A stretch of 64,000 nt of DNA from Sphingobium cyanobacteriorum (GTDB taxonomy: Bacteria > Pseudomonadota > Alphaproteobacteria > Sphingomonadales > Sphingomonadaceae), in the NCBI RefSeq assembly GCF_030580935.1, contig NZ_JAUQOM010000001.1, forward strand, positions 434,001 through 498,000. Direction: 5' to 3'. The position numbers and the translations under genes are program-made. The notes under the pieces were generated by a model. That model had not been told where the DNA came from, did not search any database, and was given only the letters and a program-made list of their open reading frames with translations. Below are positions 23,904-33,690 of this stretch, one piece after another (position 1 is the first letter of the stretch; the number at the start of each line of letters is the position of its first letter).

Positions 23904-25523
23904 TCAGCCCAGCGCGGCCATCGCCACGGCCTCCGCCACCTTGATGCCGTCGATCGCGGCCGACAGGATGCCGCCGGCATAGCCCGCCCCCTCCCCCGCC
24001 GGGTAGAGGCCGGTGACATTGAGGCTCTGGAAATCCTTGCCGCGCGTGATCCGCAACGGCGAGGAGGTGCGGGTTTCCACGCCGGTCATCACGGCATCGG
24101 GATGGTCATACTGGGCCAGTTGCCGCCCGAACACGGGCAGCGCTTCCCGAAATGCGTCGATCACGAAGCCGGGCAGGCACTGGGCGAGGTCGGTCGGGGT
24201 CACGCCGGGCTGATAGGACGGCGTGACAGATCCGAGCCCAGTCGACGGGCGACCGGCCAGAAAATCGCCGACGGTCTGCCCCGGTGCCCAATAGGATGCA
24301 CCGCCTGCGACATAGGCCCGTTCCTCCCAGTGGCGCTGGAAGTCGATCCCGGCGAGCGGCCCGCCGGGATAATCGCGGTCCGGGTCGATGCCCACGACGA
24401 GGCCGGAATTGGCGTTAAATTCGGCGCGGCTATACTGGCTCATGCCGTTGGTGACGACCCGGCCCGCTTCGGAAGTGGCGGCGACCACCCGGCCGCCGGG
24501 GCACATGCAGAAGCTGTAAACGGTGCGGCCATTGGCGCAATGATGGGCCAGACTATAGGCCGCCGCGCCCAGATCGGGATGGCCGGCGCACTTGCCGTAG
24601 CGGGCACGATCGACCCAGCTTTGCGGATGTTCGATGCGGACGCCGATCGAGAAGGGCTTGGCCTCCATATGCACGCCGCGGGCGTGGAGCATCGCGAAGG
24701 TGGGGCGGGCGCTGTGACCGACCGCCAGCACGACATGATCGGTGTCGATCACGCTGCCATCGTGAAGGACGAGGCCGCGCAGTTGCTGCGTGCCGTCGCC
24801 CCGGCTTTCCAGCACCAGATCGTCGACACGGTGCTGCCAGCGATATTCGCCGCCCAGCGATTCGATCTGCCGCCGCATCGATTCGACCATGGTGACGAGG
24901 CGGAAGGTGCCGATATGGGGATGCGCTTCCCACAATATGTCGTCGGGGGCGCCGGCGGAGACGAACTCCTCCAGCACCTTGCGGCCCAGGAAGCGCGGGT
25001 CTTTCACCCGGCAATAGAGTTTGCCGTCGGAGAAGGTGCCCGCCCCGCCCTCCCCGAACTGGACATTGCTGTCGGGGTCGAGCACGCCGCGCCGCCACAG
25101 GCCCCAGGTATCTTTGGTGCGTTCGCGCACCACCTTGCCGCGATCGAGGATGATCGGGCGGAAGCCCATCTGCGCCAGGATGAGGCCGGCGAACAGGCCG
25201 CACGGCCCCGCGCCAATGACGACCGGGCGCTGGCCCTGCCAGCCTTCGGGGACATGGGCGACGAACCGATAGGCCGTGTCCGGCGTCGGGCGTACATCAT
25301 GGTCGGCCGCGAAGCGTGCCAGCACGGCGGCTTCGTCGGTCACGTCGAGGTCGAGCGTATAGACGAGCTGGATCGCGCTCTTGCGCCGGGCGTCGTTGCC
25401 GCGCCGGACCAGGCTGTGGCCGCGCAACTGATGCGGTTCGAGGCCGAGCCGCGCGCAGATGGCGGCGGGCATCGCTTCGGCTGGGTGGTCGAGGGGCAGT
25501 TTCAGGCCGGACAGACGGATCAT
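23904..25523 (-). CDS. FAD-dependent oxidoreductase, COG2509-type
   Basis: 539 residues from the ATG at 25523, whose A-T-G-A overlaps the stop of the PepSY gene by 4 nt; the longer open frame to 25832 is antisense-like Ala/Arg-rich sequence and is not coding. Seen: FAD-binding PVVIGAGPCGLFAGLILAQM followed by GEGGAGTFSDGKL, and a C-terminal GLYPAGEGAGYAGGILSAA. The family is a set of uncharacterised dehydrogenases; it is the last gene of the TonB-receptor operon, which may hint at reductive release of iron or another cofactor (inference). Confidence 0.88.
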   Translation of the reverse strand: MIRLSGLKLPLDHPAEAMPAAICARLGLEPHQLRGHSLVRRGNDARRKSAIQLVYTLDLDVTDEAAVLARFAADHDVRPTPDTAYRFVAHVPEGWQGQRPVVIGAGPCGLFAGLILAQMGFRPIILDRGKVVRERTKDTWGLWRRGVLDPDSNVQFGEGGAGTFSDGKLYCRVKDPRFLGRKVLEEFVSAGAPDDILWEAHPHIGTFRLVTMVESMRRQIESLGGEYRWQHRVDDLVLESRGDGTQQLRGLVLHDGSVIDTDHVVLAVGHSARPTFAMLHARGVHMEAKPFSIGVRIEHPQSWVDRARYGKCAGHPDLGAAAYSLAHHCANGRTVYSFCMCPGGRVVAATSEAGRVVTNGMSQYSRAEFNANSGLVVGIDPDRDYPGGPLAGIDFQRHWEERAYVAGGASYWAPGQTVGDFLAGRPSTGLGSVTPSYQPGVTPTDLAQCLPGFVIDAFREALPVFGRQLAQYDHPDAVMTGVETRTSSPLRITRGKDFQSLNVTGLYPAGEGAGYAGGILSAAIDGIKVAEAVAMAALG

Positions 25524-26818
25524 CCGCCGCCCATAGTCCTTCCCGGCCTGAAAGGAAACCAGGCCCGCCGCATCCGCCCCGCCAGCCATTCGCCGCACAG
25601 GGCCGCGATCATGCTGAGGCCGGTGAGCGGAAAGAGCAGGCCGAGCGCCAGCATCAGCCCCGCCACCACCCGCAGCGCGCCGGGGCTGGCGGGCGGCGGC
25701 GTGGACAGGCCGCGCTTCCACCAGAGCAGCGGCGCGGTCAGGCAGAGCAGCAGCAGGCACAGGCAACCCGCCAGCATCAGCAGGCGGTTGGCCTCCCCAT
25801 ATTGCTGGCCCATATGGGTGGCGACGCCCCATTCCACCGCCTTCGCGCCAGGGCCGAACATGCGCCAGTCGATATCCTGCACCACGGCGCCGCTGGCCGC
25901 GTCGATGGTGATGGCGCGGGCGTCGTTAGCGCGGGTGGTGATCGCGCTGACCAGATAGGGCGCGCCGGGGCTGGCGGGCAGGAACAGCATATAGCCCGAT
26001 GCCAGCCCGCGGCGCGCGGCGATGCCGGCCACCGCGTCGACGCCAATGTCCCCCGGCATGCCGGCGGCCGCGCCCCCTTCGCGCAGGGTCCAGGGCAGGG
26101 CGGCCTTCACCTGCGGCGCCCAGGGATTGACCTTCATCGCCGGGCGCCCTGCCCCGTTGGCGGCGATGATCGCGCGCAGCCCGCCACCCCACATATCGGT
26201 CCAGGGCATTCCCGTCACCGCCAGGAACAGGAGGACCGCCGCCGAGGCGAAGCCCAGGCTGCCATGCAGGTCACGCCAGAACAGCCGCCCGCCGGGCCTG
26301 CCCCGGATCGCCAGCGCGGGCTGGCCACGCCGGGGCCAGCGCAGATAGAGGCCGGTGATGCAGAGCAGGATCGCCCAGCCGGCCACCACCTCCACCAGAC
26401 GATTGCCGACCGGGCCGGTCAGCGCCAGGCTGTGCAGGTCGCGGATGACCTGCATCGCGCCGCCATTGCGCATCCGGCCCAGGATCCGGCCGTTAAACGT
26501 GTCAACGAAGTTTACATCTGAATCGCCTTGCGCGGTACGGACGGTGACGCGCCAGTTTTCCGTATCGGCGGCCGGACGGAGCAACTGGATGGCCTTTGCG
26601 CCCGTGTTTCGTTCCACTATCGAAACGATATGCGAAGGCGGCAATTGCGCCTGCCCGGCATGCGCCGGCGCGTTCACCGGATAGAGCATCGCCTCCACTT
26701 CCGGCTTGTAGAGATAGAGCGCGCCCGTCACCGCCATCAGCGCCAGCACGGGCAGGACGATCAGCCCGGCATAGAAATGCCAGCGCCAGATCGCCCGATA
26801 CAAACTGTCTCGCGTCAT
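25520..26818 (-). CDS. PepSY-domain inner membrane protein (PiuB-like)
   Basis: 432 residues. N-terminal helix in RAIWRWHFYAGLIVLPVLAL (the WHxxxG pattern of the family), a PepSY domain around residues 55-110, and three further helices including WAILLCITGLYLRWPRRG and the final transmembrane pair. PepSY_TM proteins are typically found beside TonB-dependent siderophore receptors and some reduce ferric siderophores. Here it follows a TonB receptor gene by 15 nt, consistent with that role. Confidence 0.88.
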   Translation of the reverse strand: MTRDSLYRAIWRWHFYAGLIVLPVLALMAVTGALYLYKPEVEAMLYPVNAPAHAGQAQLPPSHIVSIVERNTGAKAIQLLRPAADTENWRVTVRTAQGDSDVNFVDTFNGRILGRMRNGGAMQVIRDLHSLALTGPVGNRLVEVVAGWAILLCITGLYLRWPRRGQPALAIRGRPGGRLFWRDLHGSLGFASAAVLLFLAVTGMPWTDMWGGGLRAIIAANGAGRPAMKVNPWAPQVKAALPWTLREGGAAAGMPGDIGVDAVAGIAARRGLASGYMLFLPASPGAPYLVSAITTRANDARAITIDAASGAVVQDIDWRMFGPGAKAVEWGVATHMGQQYGEANRLLMLAGCLCLLLLCLTAPLLWWKRGLSTPPPASPGALRVVAGLMLALGLLFPLTGLSMIAALCGEWLAGRMRRAWFPFRPGRTMGGG

Positions 26819-26833
26819 CGCCCGTCCCCTTGT

Positions 26834-28870
26834 TCAGAAACGCGCGCGCACGCCGGCATAGATGGCGCGACGCTCGACAGGATAGAAGGCGACGCTGCTG
26901 TCATTGGGGGTCGTGGCGGGATTGTCGGGCGCGTAGCGGACCAGTGCGCTGATATCGCCGATCGCGCGTTTCCCGGTCAGGTTGCGGGCGTCGAGGAACA
27001 GCATCACGCCGTCCCGCACCTGCGCCTGCGCGCCCAGGTTCAGCAGCGCATAGCCGCCCACCCGCTTGCTATTGGCATAGTCGACCCAGGCCCCCTGCGG
27101 CAGCCATTCGACCACGGGCGAGACGGACAGGCGTTCCGTACCCAGCTTCAGTTCGGCGCGATAGAAATGGCGCGGAATGACCGGGAGGCGGTTGTCGATG
27201 AACTGGATATCGTTGCGGAAGCGGAAGTCGCTATATTGATAGACCTGACGCAGGCTGGCCCAGGGCGTCAGGGTCAGATCCAATCCGGCCTCCAGCCCCT
27301 GATGCCGGGTGCGGTCGGCATTGAAGGTGGCGGCGGGGATGATGCCGGGCAGGACATTATATTGCAGCATTTCGCCGCTGATGTCGGCGCGATAGAGGCT
27401 GATGTCCCAGGCGGCGATGCCCAGGCGGCCGCGCGTGCCGATTTCGGCGGTCCACGCCTTTTGCAGGCCGACCGGGGTGAAGCCGGGTGCACCGCCCGTC
27501 GGCGTCTGGCTCAGTTCGCCGAAACCGGGCATTTCGACCGACCGGCTGTAATTGGCGTAGAACTGGACATTCTGCGACGGCTGGTACAGCAGGCCGACCT
27601 TGGGCGCGAAGGCGTCGAAATCCGCGTCGCCGCTGCGCAGGGGCGCGAAATGGTTGGTGATGCGGCGTTCGCCATGGCTGTAGAGGCCGCCGCCGATCAG
27701 CCAGACACCGGGCAACGGCGCGATGCGCACTTCGCCATAGCTGTTGATAGTTTGCGCCTTTTGCCGGACATTGGCGGTGATCGCACCGCTGCGCCCGCCG
27801 ATATTGACGAACTGGCGGGCCTGCACGTCCCCGAACCGGGCCTGGCTGCCCAGCGTCAGTTCGACCGGCATCCCGCCAAGGTCGCCCGACAGGTCGAGGC
27901 TGGCGAAAACACCCCGGTCCTCCGACTTCTGATCGATGACCTGAAAGATCGGATGGAAAAGTTGCTTGGCGTTGTAGAACAGGCCGAAAGCGACGCTGCC
28001 CTGCCCCAGATCGATGGTGGTACGATTCTGGAGACGGATCGAATCGATATCGCGCGCCTGATCGCCGACGACATTGCCCTTGCGCGGATTGCCGAGCACG
28101 TCGGCCTGGTTGAGCGCCCCCGCCAGCTTCTGGCGAATCGTCTGGACGCTGGCATAGAAACGGGTTTCCATGCGGTCATTGAGTTTCAGGCCGACATTGC
28201 CGTTGAACCGCAATGCCTTGCGATCACCATGCACACGGTCGCTGTCGGATCGGTCGGCGGTCAACGCGGCCCAGGCGTCACCATGATCATCGGCATAGCC
28301 ATAGGCGATCTTGCCGCGCAGCGTATCGAAACTGCCGCCGTCGATGCGGACTTCGGTGCCGGGCGCGCTGCGTCCGGTCGGCGTCACCGCATTGATCGCG
28401 CCGCCCAGCGTCGAACCGCCATAGCGCAGGGCGTTACCGCCACGATAGACCTCGATATGCTGAAAGACCTGCGGGTCCAGTTCCTGGAAATCGCCATTAT
28501 CGTCTGCCGCGTTGATCGGGATGCCGTCCTGCAACAGGGTGAGGCCGCGCATATGATAGCCGCGCGACAGGCCCGATCCGCGAATCGATAGGCGCACCTC
28601 CTGCCCGAAGCGCGGCTGGGTATAGACGCCGGGCGAAAAGGCCAGCGCATCGCGCAGCGAGACGGCGAGCCTGTCATCGAAATCATCGGCCGAGACGAGA
28701 TCGACCCCGCCGGGGGTTTTCTGAACGCGCGCGGCGGCCGCTTCGATGACGGGACTTGCGGTGACGATGATGGCGCTGTGTTCGGCATCGTCGGCAACAG
28801 CAGGGGTGGTGGAAAGCGCGAGAACAAGGGCGCACAGCGGCAGGCTGCGCGCGGCATGAATGGGACGCAT
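26834..28870 (-). CDS. TonB-dependent outer membrane receptor
   Basis: 678 residues from the ATG at 28870, which starts a signal peptide (SLPLCALVLALSTTPAVA); the frame to 28936 adds a non-signal leader. Plug domain at about residues 45-160 (TPGGVDLVSADDF, SFSPGVYTQ-like segment, IRGSGLSRGYHMRG, GGNALRYGGSTLGGAIN) then a 22-strand barrel ending in YAGVRARF with terminal Phe. Similar to FecA-like siderophore receptors. With the PepSY protein downstream it is likely to take up ferric siderophores; copper or heme are alternatives given the DUF2946 gene upstream. Confidence 0.92.
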   Translation of the reverse strand: MRPIHAARSLPLCALVLALSTTPAVADDAEHSAIIVTASPVIEAAAARVQKTPGGVDLVSADDFDDRLAVSLRDALAFSPGVYTQPRFGQEVRLSIRGSGLSRGYHMRGLTLLQDGIPINAADDNGDFQELDPQVFQHIEVYRGGNALRYGGSTLGGAINAVTPTGRSAPGTEVRIDGGSFDTLRGKIAYGYADDHGDAWAALTADRSDSDRVHGDRKALRFNGNVGLKLNDRMETRFYASVQTIRQKLAGALNQADVLGNPRKGNVVGDQARDIDSIRLQNRTTIDLGQGSVAFGLFYNAKQLFHPIFQVIDQKSEDRGVFASLDLSGDLGGMPVELTLGSQARFGDVQARQFVNIGGRSGAITANVRQKAQTINSYGEVRIAPLPGVWLIGGGLYSHGERRITNHFAPLRSGDADFDAFAPKVGLLYQPSQNVQFYANYSRSVEMPGFGELSQTPTGGAPGFTPVGLQKAWTAEIGTRGRLGIAAWDISLYRADISGEMLQYNVLPGIIPAATFNADRTRHQGLEAGLDLTLTPWASLRQVYQYSDFRFRNDIQFIDNRLPVIPRHFYRAELKLGTERLSVSPVVEWLPQGAWVDYANSKRVGGYALLNLGAQAQVRDGVMLFLDARNLTGKRAIGDISALVRYAPDNPATTPNDSSVAFYPVERRAIYAGVRARF

Positions 28871-29021
28871 GAGTCGGTAACTTTCTGAAAACAGGATATA
28901 TGTGCGCACGCTCATCGAACCGGCCTGGTCCTGCAAAGACGGGAACAGGGTTCAGGCGGCAGGCGCCGGATTCCCGCCTATGCGGGAACAGGCCATCCCT
29001 GCCGGAGAGCGGATTTCGGGA

Positions 29022-29429
29022 TCAGAAAGTCGCGGGCGGCCCGGATGAGGGCGGCGGGGGCGCGGCCAGGCGCGCGATCACCCCGGTCTTGAGCGCGAAG
29101 GCGATCGGGCCGAACGCCAGTTGCCAGGCGGGCAATGGCAGGTCGGCGGCCACCAGCGGCGGCACCAGCGGCTGAACCGAAGCGGCGAAGGGGCAATGTT
29201 GCTGGCCGGTCATGCCATCGTCGGGCTGACCATGTTTGCCGGGCGCTTCACCGCGCGGCACGACGACATTGACCGCCCCCTGCCCCGTGCAGAGCGTGAC
29301 CATGACGCCGCTTTCGGTGCGTATCGGCATGAAGCCGGTCGGCGCGACCAACTGGACCGCCAGGACGAGCAGCGCCAGTGCGGCCAACAGCCCGCGTGCA
29401 CCATCCGATTGCCTGATCGCCCCCATCAT
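29022..29429 (-). CDS. DUF2946-type small membrane protein
   Basis: 135 residues. An N-terminal hydrophobic segment (GLLAALALLVLAVQLVAPTGFMP) with the FMP motif typical of DUF2946, a middle part with a CPFA motif and a His-containing stretch, and a second hydrophobic region (WQLAFGPIAFALKTG). The family is of unknown function and is often near metal-uptake genes (copper or TonB receptors). It lies upstream of the TonB receptor on the same strand, 151 nt away, possibly in one operon. Confidence 0.7.
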   Translation of the reverse strand: MMGAIRQSDGARGLLAALALLVLAVQLVAPTGFMPIRTESGVMVTLCTGQGAVNVVVPRGEAPGKHGQPDDGMTGQQHCPFAASVQPLVPPLVAADLPLPAWQLAFGPIAFALKTGVIARLAAPPPPSSGPPATF

Positions 29430-29498
29430 GCCGCTTCCCTAGCGGCGACAAGCCGGTCTGTCACCCGGACAAAAGACCCATGCATGCATCCACTCACC

Positions 29499-29514
29499 TT
29501 GACGTAAACGTCAA
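29499..29514. promoter_or_regulatory. MerR-type operator palindrome
   Basis: TTGACGTAAACGTCAA is a perfect inverted repeat of 7 nt arms around AA. It covers a candidate -35 (TTGACG) and is followed at 29521 by TTACAT as a possible -10, exactly where a MerR protein binds. The predicted transcription start would fall at or next to the ATG at 29535. Confidence 0.7.
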
Positions 29515-29534
29515 CTGCCATTACATGGCTGTCC

Positions 29535-29945
29535 ATGGACAAACGCAGCAGCATCGCCGGCATCGAACTGCCCGACCATAGCGACCGGCAGAGTTACAGC
29601 ATCACCGACCTGTCCGACGAGTTCGGCGTGACCGCGCGCGCGCTGCGCTTTTACGAGGATGAAGGGCTGATCTCGCCGGAACGGCAGGGGCTGGCCCGCA
29701 TCTATTCGCGGCGCGACCGCGCCCGGCTGGCCTGGATCCTGCGCGGCAAGCGCGTGGGTTTCAGCCTGACCGAGATTCGCGAGATGATCGACCTGTATGA
29801 CGCCGACGAGGAACATGAGGCGCAGCGCCGCGTCACCGTGGACAAGTGCCGGGCGCGCATAGACCTGCTGACACGGCAAAAGGAGGATATCGACGCCGCC
29901 ATCGCCGAACTGTCCAGCTTCGTAGCGACCATCGAACAGCGCTGA
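29535..29945 (+). CDS. MerR-family transcriptional regulator of acyl-CoA metabolism
   Basis: 136 residues. N-terminal winged helix-turn-helix ([20 protein letters not shown], then [12 protein letters not shown]) and a C-terminal coiled coil. The type without metal-binding Cys resembles LiuR-like regulators of branched-chain amino acid or fatty acid degradation. An acyl-CoA dehydrogenase gene follows after 41 nt. A palindromic operator sits just upstream, suggesting autoregulation together with the downstream gene. Confidence 0.88.
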   Translation: MDKRSSIAGIELPDHSDRQSYSITDLSDEFGVTARALRFYEDEGLISPERQGLARIYSRRDRARLAWILRGKRVGFSLTEIREMIDLYDADEEHEAQRRVTVDKCRARIDLLTRQKEDIDAAIAELSSFVATIEQR

Positions 29946-29986
29946 ATACCGCCATACCCCTGAAAAAAATACCGCAGGAGAAGATC

Positions 29987-31789
29987 ATGCCCAGCTATGC
30001 CGCCCCCGTTCGCGACACCCGGTTCGTGCTGGACCATGTGGTCGGGCTGGACCGCTACGCCAATCTGCCCGGTTTCGAAAATGCCACCCCCGACCTGGTC
30101 GAGGCGATCCTGACCGAAGGCGGCAAGATGGCGGCGGAAGTCCTGTTCCCGCTGAACGCGGTAGGCGACAAGGAAGGCTGCACCCGTCACTCCGATGGCA
30201 GCGTGACCACGCCGACCGGCTTCAAGGCCGCGTTCGACCAGTTCGTCGCGGGCGGATGGACCACCATCCATGGCCCCGCCGAATTTGGCGGCCAGGGCCT
30301 GCCCAGCGTGCTGGCGACGGCAGTGGACGAATATGTGCTGTCGGCCAACCAGGCGTTCGAAATGTATCATGGCCTGACCGCCGGTGCGGTCGCGGCGCTC
30401 ATCGCCAAGGGCAGCGCCGAACTGCAGCAGCGCTACATCCCCAAGATGGTGTCGGGCGAATGGACCGGCACGATGAACCTGACCGAACCGCATTGCGGCA
30501 CGGACCTGGGCCTGATCAAGACCAAGGCGGTGCCGCAGGCCGACGGCAGCTTCAGCATCACCGGCACCAAGATTTTCATTTCGGCGGGCGAGCATGACCT
30601 GTCGGCCAATATCATCCACCTGGTCCTGGCCAAGACGCCCGACGCGCCAGAAGGCAGCAAGGGGATTTCTCTGTTCGTCGTGCCCAAGTTCATGGTGGGC
30701 GAGGATGGATCGCTGGGCGCGCGCAACGCCGTGTCCTGCGGGTCGATCGAGCACAAGATGGGCATTCACGGCAACGCCACCTGCGTCATGAATTATGACG
30801 GCGCGACCGGATGGATTGTGGGCGAGGAGAATAAGGGGCTGGCCGCCATGTTCATCATGATGAACGCGGCGCGGCTGGGCGTGGGCCTTCAGGGGCTGGG
30901 CCAGGCCGAGGTCGCGTTCCAGAATGCGGTCCATTATGCCCGCGACCGGCGGCAGGGCCGCGCGCTGACAGGGCCCAAGGAGCCGAACGAGAAGGCCGAC
31001 ACGCTGTTCGTCCATCCCGACGTGCGCCGGATGCTGATGGAGGCCAAGGCGATCACCGAAGGGCTGCGCGCGCTGATCCTGTGGGGCGCGTTGCAGGTCG
31101 ACCTGTCGCATCATGCCGCGACCGAGGAAGAACGCCAGACCGCCGACGACCTGATCAGCCTGCTCACCCCGGTCATCAAGGGATATGGCACCGACAAGGG
31201 ATTCGACGTGGCGGTGGCGTGCCAGCAGGTGTTCGGCGGCCATGGCTATATCTGGGAAAATGGCATGGACCAGTATGTGCGCGACGCGCGCATCGCCCAG
31301 ATTTACGAAGGCACCAACGGCGTGCAGGCGATGGACCTGGTCGGCCGCAAGCTGCCCATGAACGGCGGGCGGGCGTTGCAGGCTTTCCTGAAGATCGTGG
31401 CCGATGAAGTGGCCGACGCCAAGGGGCATGAGAAGCTGGGCGGCTTTGCCGAGGCGCTGGAAAAGGCCAGCGGGCAACTGGGCGCGGCGACCATGTGGCT
31501 GATGCAGAACGCCATGAAGAACCCGGACAATGCCGGGGCCGGCGCGCATCATTACATGCACATATTGGGGATCGTCGCGACCGGCCTGATGTGGCTGCGC
31601 ATGAGCAAGGCGGCGGTCACGCTGCTGGAAGCGGGCGAAGGGGACGCGCAGTTCCTGGAGGCCAAGCTGGTGACGGCGCGCTTCTTTGCCGAGCGGATCA
31701 TGCCCGATGCGGGATCACTGCGCCGCAAGATCGAGGGCGGTGCCGACGCGCTGATGGCGCTGGACCCGGACATGTTCCTGGCCGCCTGA
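29987..31789 (+). CDS. Acyl-CoA dehydrogenase (FadE/DmdC-like)
   Basis: 600 residues from the ATG at 29987 with CAGGAGAAG ribosome binding site; the open frame upstream to 29846 overlaps the MerR gene. FAD enzyme introducing a trans-2,3 double bond into acyl-CoA. Seen: N-terminal extension, [33 protein letters not shown], and [16 protein letters not shown] in the C-terminal domain. Length and motifs fit the long-type acyl-CoA dehydrogenases with a C-terminal extra domain; 3-methylmercaptopropionyl-CoA dehydrogenases look alike, so chain-length preference is open. Confidence 0.93.
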   Translation: MPSYAAPVRDTRFVLDHVVGLDRYANLPGFENATPDLVEAILTEGGKMAAEVLFPLNAVGDKEGCTRHSDGSVTTPTGFKAAFDQFVAGGWTTIHGPAEFGGQGLPSVLATAVDEYVLSANQAFEMYHGLTAGAVAALIAKGSAELQQRYIPKMVSGEWTGTMNLTEPHCGTDLGLIKTKAVPQADGSFSITGTKIFISAGEHDLSANIIHLVLAKTPDAPEGSKGISLFVVPKFMVGEDGSLGARNAVSCGSIEHKMGIHGNATCVMNYDGATGWIVGEENKGLAAMFIMMNAARLGVGLQGLGQAEVAFQNAVHYARDRRQGRALTGPKEPNEKADTLFVHPDVRRMLMEAKAITEGLRALILWGALQVDLSHHAATEEERQTADDLISLLTPVIKGYGTDKGFDVAVACQQVFGGHGYIWENGMDQYVRDARIAQIYEGTNGVQAMDLVGRKLPMNGGRALQAFLKIVADEVADAKGHEKLGGFAEALEKASGQLGAATMWLMQNAMKNPDNAGAGAHHYMHILGIVATGLMWLRMSKAAVTLLEAGEGDAQFLEAKLVTARFFAERIMPDAGSLRRKIEGGADALMALDPDMFLAA

Positions 31790-31810
31790 TCGGCAGGGCG
31801 CATGATGTGA

Positions 31811-31846
31811 AAAAAGGCTCCCATGTCGCCATGGGAGCCTTTTTCT
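31811..31846. terminator. Bidirectional terminator
   Basis: Stem AGGCTCCCATG (31815-31825) with CATGGGAGCCT (31830-31840), loop TCGC, A-run before and TTTTT after, so it works for the acyl-CoA dehydrogenase on plus and for the small gene at 31888 on minus. Confidence 0.93.
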
Positions 31847-31887
31847 TTTGCAACGATCGCATGTTCAACGATCGAACCGGCGAAGCA

Positions 31888-32178
31888 TCATTCTTCGCCA
31901 TTATCCTTCACGCCGACGGTCGGCACCTCCACGGTCGCCTTCTTGGTGCCAACGACGACTTCCTTGGAATCGACATCGACCTTGGGCAGGTCGCCACCCT
32001 TCACGCTGACTTCAGGCATGTCGCCGCCGCTTACATCGGCTTTCCAGAAACCCGTTGCGAACAGAACGCCGACAACCGCGAGAATGGCGATCAGGACGAT
32101 CGCGATCGTCCGGCCGGGGCCACGTTTTTCGACAATCACCGTGCGATCATCATAGCTGTCATTGCGCACATCAACCAT
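31888..32178 (-). CDS. Small single-pass membrane protein with repeated beta-like segments
   Basis: 96 residues. A charged N-terminus, one membrane helix (TIAIVLIAILAVVGVLFATG), then a short periplasmic tail with recurring Val/Lys/Asp segments (GGDMPEVSV, GGDLPKVDV, SKEVVVGTKK, ATVEVPTVGV). Family not recognised. A possible general-stress type promoter (GGAAC-N16-TGTT, minus strand 32233 to 32209) lies upstream. Confidence 0.72.
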   Translation of the reverse strand: MVDVRNDSYDDRTVIVEKRGPGRTIAIVLIAILAVVGVLFATGFWKADVSGGDMPEVSVKGGDLPKVDVDSKEVVVGTKKATVEVPTVGVKDNGEE

Positions 32179-32208
32179 CAGACCATCCTTTTATAAATAT
32201 AGACACAT

Positions 32209-32233
32209 AACAGACAGATACTGTTTGGGTTCC
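32209..32233 (-). promoter_or_regulatory. Possible EcfG-type promoter
   Basis: Minus strand GGAAC (32233-32229), 16-nt spacer, TGTT (32212-32209). The -35 matches the alphaproteobacterial general stress sigma consensus GGAAC-N16/17-CGTT; the -10 has one mismatch. It lies 30 nt from the ATG at 32178. Confidence 0.4.
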
Positions 32234-32356
32234 GATCCATCGCAGCACGGGGGCGGGGCGCGCCCTATGCAATCGTCGGATGCAGCCATGGAGCCGGTTT
32301 TCCGCACAATGCTCTAAACCCTGGCAATCCCGGCACGGGCCCGTTAGCATCCGGCG

Positions 32357-33634
32357 ATGCAAGCCCCCCGAACCGCCACCGGCGCGTCCCGCACCCTGGG
32401 CCTTGCCGCGTCCATCGCGCTGGTCATGGGCAACATGATCGGGTCGGGCGTATTCCTGCTGCCCGCAGCCCTTGCCCCCTTCGGCTGGGATGCGGTGGCG
32501 GGGTGGATGTTCACCATCGCCGGGTCGATGGTGCTGGCCTTCGTCATCGCGCGGCTGACCGTCGCCATGCCGGACGCCAATGCGTCGCAGATGATCGCGC
32601 GCGCCTATGGCCCGCTGGCCGGTTTTGCGATCGGCTGGATTTACTGGCTGTCCATCATCATCACCAACGTCACCATCGCGGTGGCGGCGACGGCGAATTT
32701 AAGCAGCGTGCTGCCCGCCCTTGCCGCGCCGGGCATGGGGGCGACCTGTTCGATCGCCTTCCTGTGGGCGATGACCGGCATCAACCTGATCGGCGCGCGC
32801 GCGGCGGGCCTGACGCAGATCGGCACGACGATCATCAAGCTGGTGCCGATCGCGGTGGTGCTGGTGCTGCTGGCGCTGATCCTGTCCACCGGCGAGGCGG
32901 AGGTCGTCCCCTTCCCTGCGCACGGCCTGACCGGCGCGGGCATCACCGCGTCGGCGGCGCTGACATTATGGGCGCTGCTGGGCTTCGAATCCGCCAGCGT
33001 CGCTGCCGACAAGGTGCGCGATCCCGCGCGCACCATCCCCCGCGCCACCCTGATCGGCACGGCGGCGACGGGGCTGATCTACCTGCTGGTCTGTTCGGGC
33101 ATCGCGCTGACGCTGCCGGCGGCGGAGACGCAGACCGGATCGCCCTTCGGCGCATTCGTCAGCCATTATTGGTCGGCCGGGCCGGCGCGGTTCATCGCGC
33201 TGTTCGTGGTGGTGAGTTGCCTGGGCGCGCTCAACGGCTGGACGCTGTTGCAGGGGGAAGTGCCGCTGGCGATGGCGCGGGCGGGCGAATTGCCGCACTG
33301 GCTGGCGGCGACGGACGCGAAGGGGACGCCCGTGCGCGGGCTGATCCTGTCGACGCTGTTGGCCAGCCTGATGCTGGTGGCCAATAGCTTGCAGGGGCTG
33401 GTCGCGCTGTTCACGACGATGGCGCTGCTGGCGACATCGGCGACCCTGTGGCTCTATGTCGGCTGCGCGCTGGCGAGTTTGCGGTTCCGGCTGGTGGTGC
33501 CGGCGGCGGTCATCGGCCTTGGCTATGCGCTCTGGACGCTGTGGGGCGCGGGGCTGGTGGCGAGCGGATCGAGCATCCTGCTGATGGCGGCGGGATTGCC
33601 CTTTTACTGGTGGGCGCGGCGGGGGCGGGCGTAA
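32357..33634 (+). CDS. APC-superfamily amino acid permease (YjeH-like)
   Basis: 425 residues with about 12 hydrophobic segments. The first helix has the APC signature IALVMGNMIGSGVFLLPAAL, and conserved positions in FITSAALTLWALLGFES-like helix 6 (ASAALTLWALLGFESASV) are present. It moves an amino acid or polyamine by proton symport or antiport in the inner membrane. Stands alone between two terminator-like regions. Confidence 0.88.
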   Translation: MQAPRTATGASRTLGLAASIALVMGNMIGSGVFLLPAALAPFGWDAVAGWMFTIAGSMVLAFVIARLTVAMPDANASQMIARAYGPLAGFAIGWIYWLSIIITNVTIAVAATANLSSVLPALAAPGMGATCSIAFLWAMTGINLIGARAAGLTQIGTTIIKLVPIAVVLVLLALILSTGEAEVVPFPAHGLTGAGITASAALTLWALLGFESASVAADKVRDPARTIPRATLIGTAATGLIYLLVCSGIALTLPAAETQTGSPFGAFVSHYWSAGPARFIALFVVVSCLGALNGWTLLQGEVPLAMARAGELPHWLAATDAKGTPVRGLILSTLLASLMLVANSLQGLVALFTTMALLATSATLWLYVGCALASLRFRLVVPAAVIGLGYALWTLWGAGLVASGSSILLMAAGLPFYWWARRGRA

Positions 33635-33685
33635 ATCGTCATTGCGCGCGCAGCGAAACGATCCAATGTCGCGCGCAATGACGAT
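33635..33685. repeat. REP-like inverted repeat between permease and dnaJ
   Basis: Perfect 16-bp arms ATCGTCATTGCGCGCG (33635-33650) and its complement (33670-33685) around a 19-nt loop. The CGTCATTGCG type is a widespread dispersed palindromic element in many bacterial chromosomes. It lies between convergent genes and could also end transcription. Confidence 0.75.
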
Positions 33686-33690
33686 GCGGC

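Noticed and set aside
23895..25958. 687-codon plus-strand frame
   Set aside because: Antisense to the COG2509 flavoprotein; no motif.
26528..28591. 687-codon plus-strand frame
   Set aside because: Antisense to the TonB receptor, low-complexity translation.
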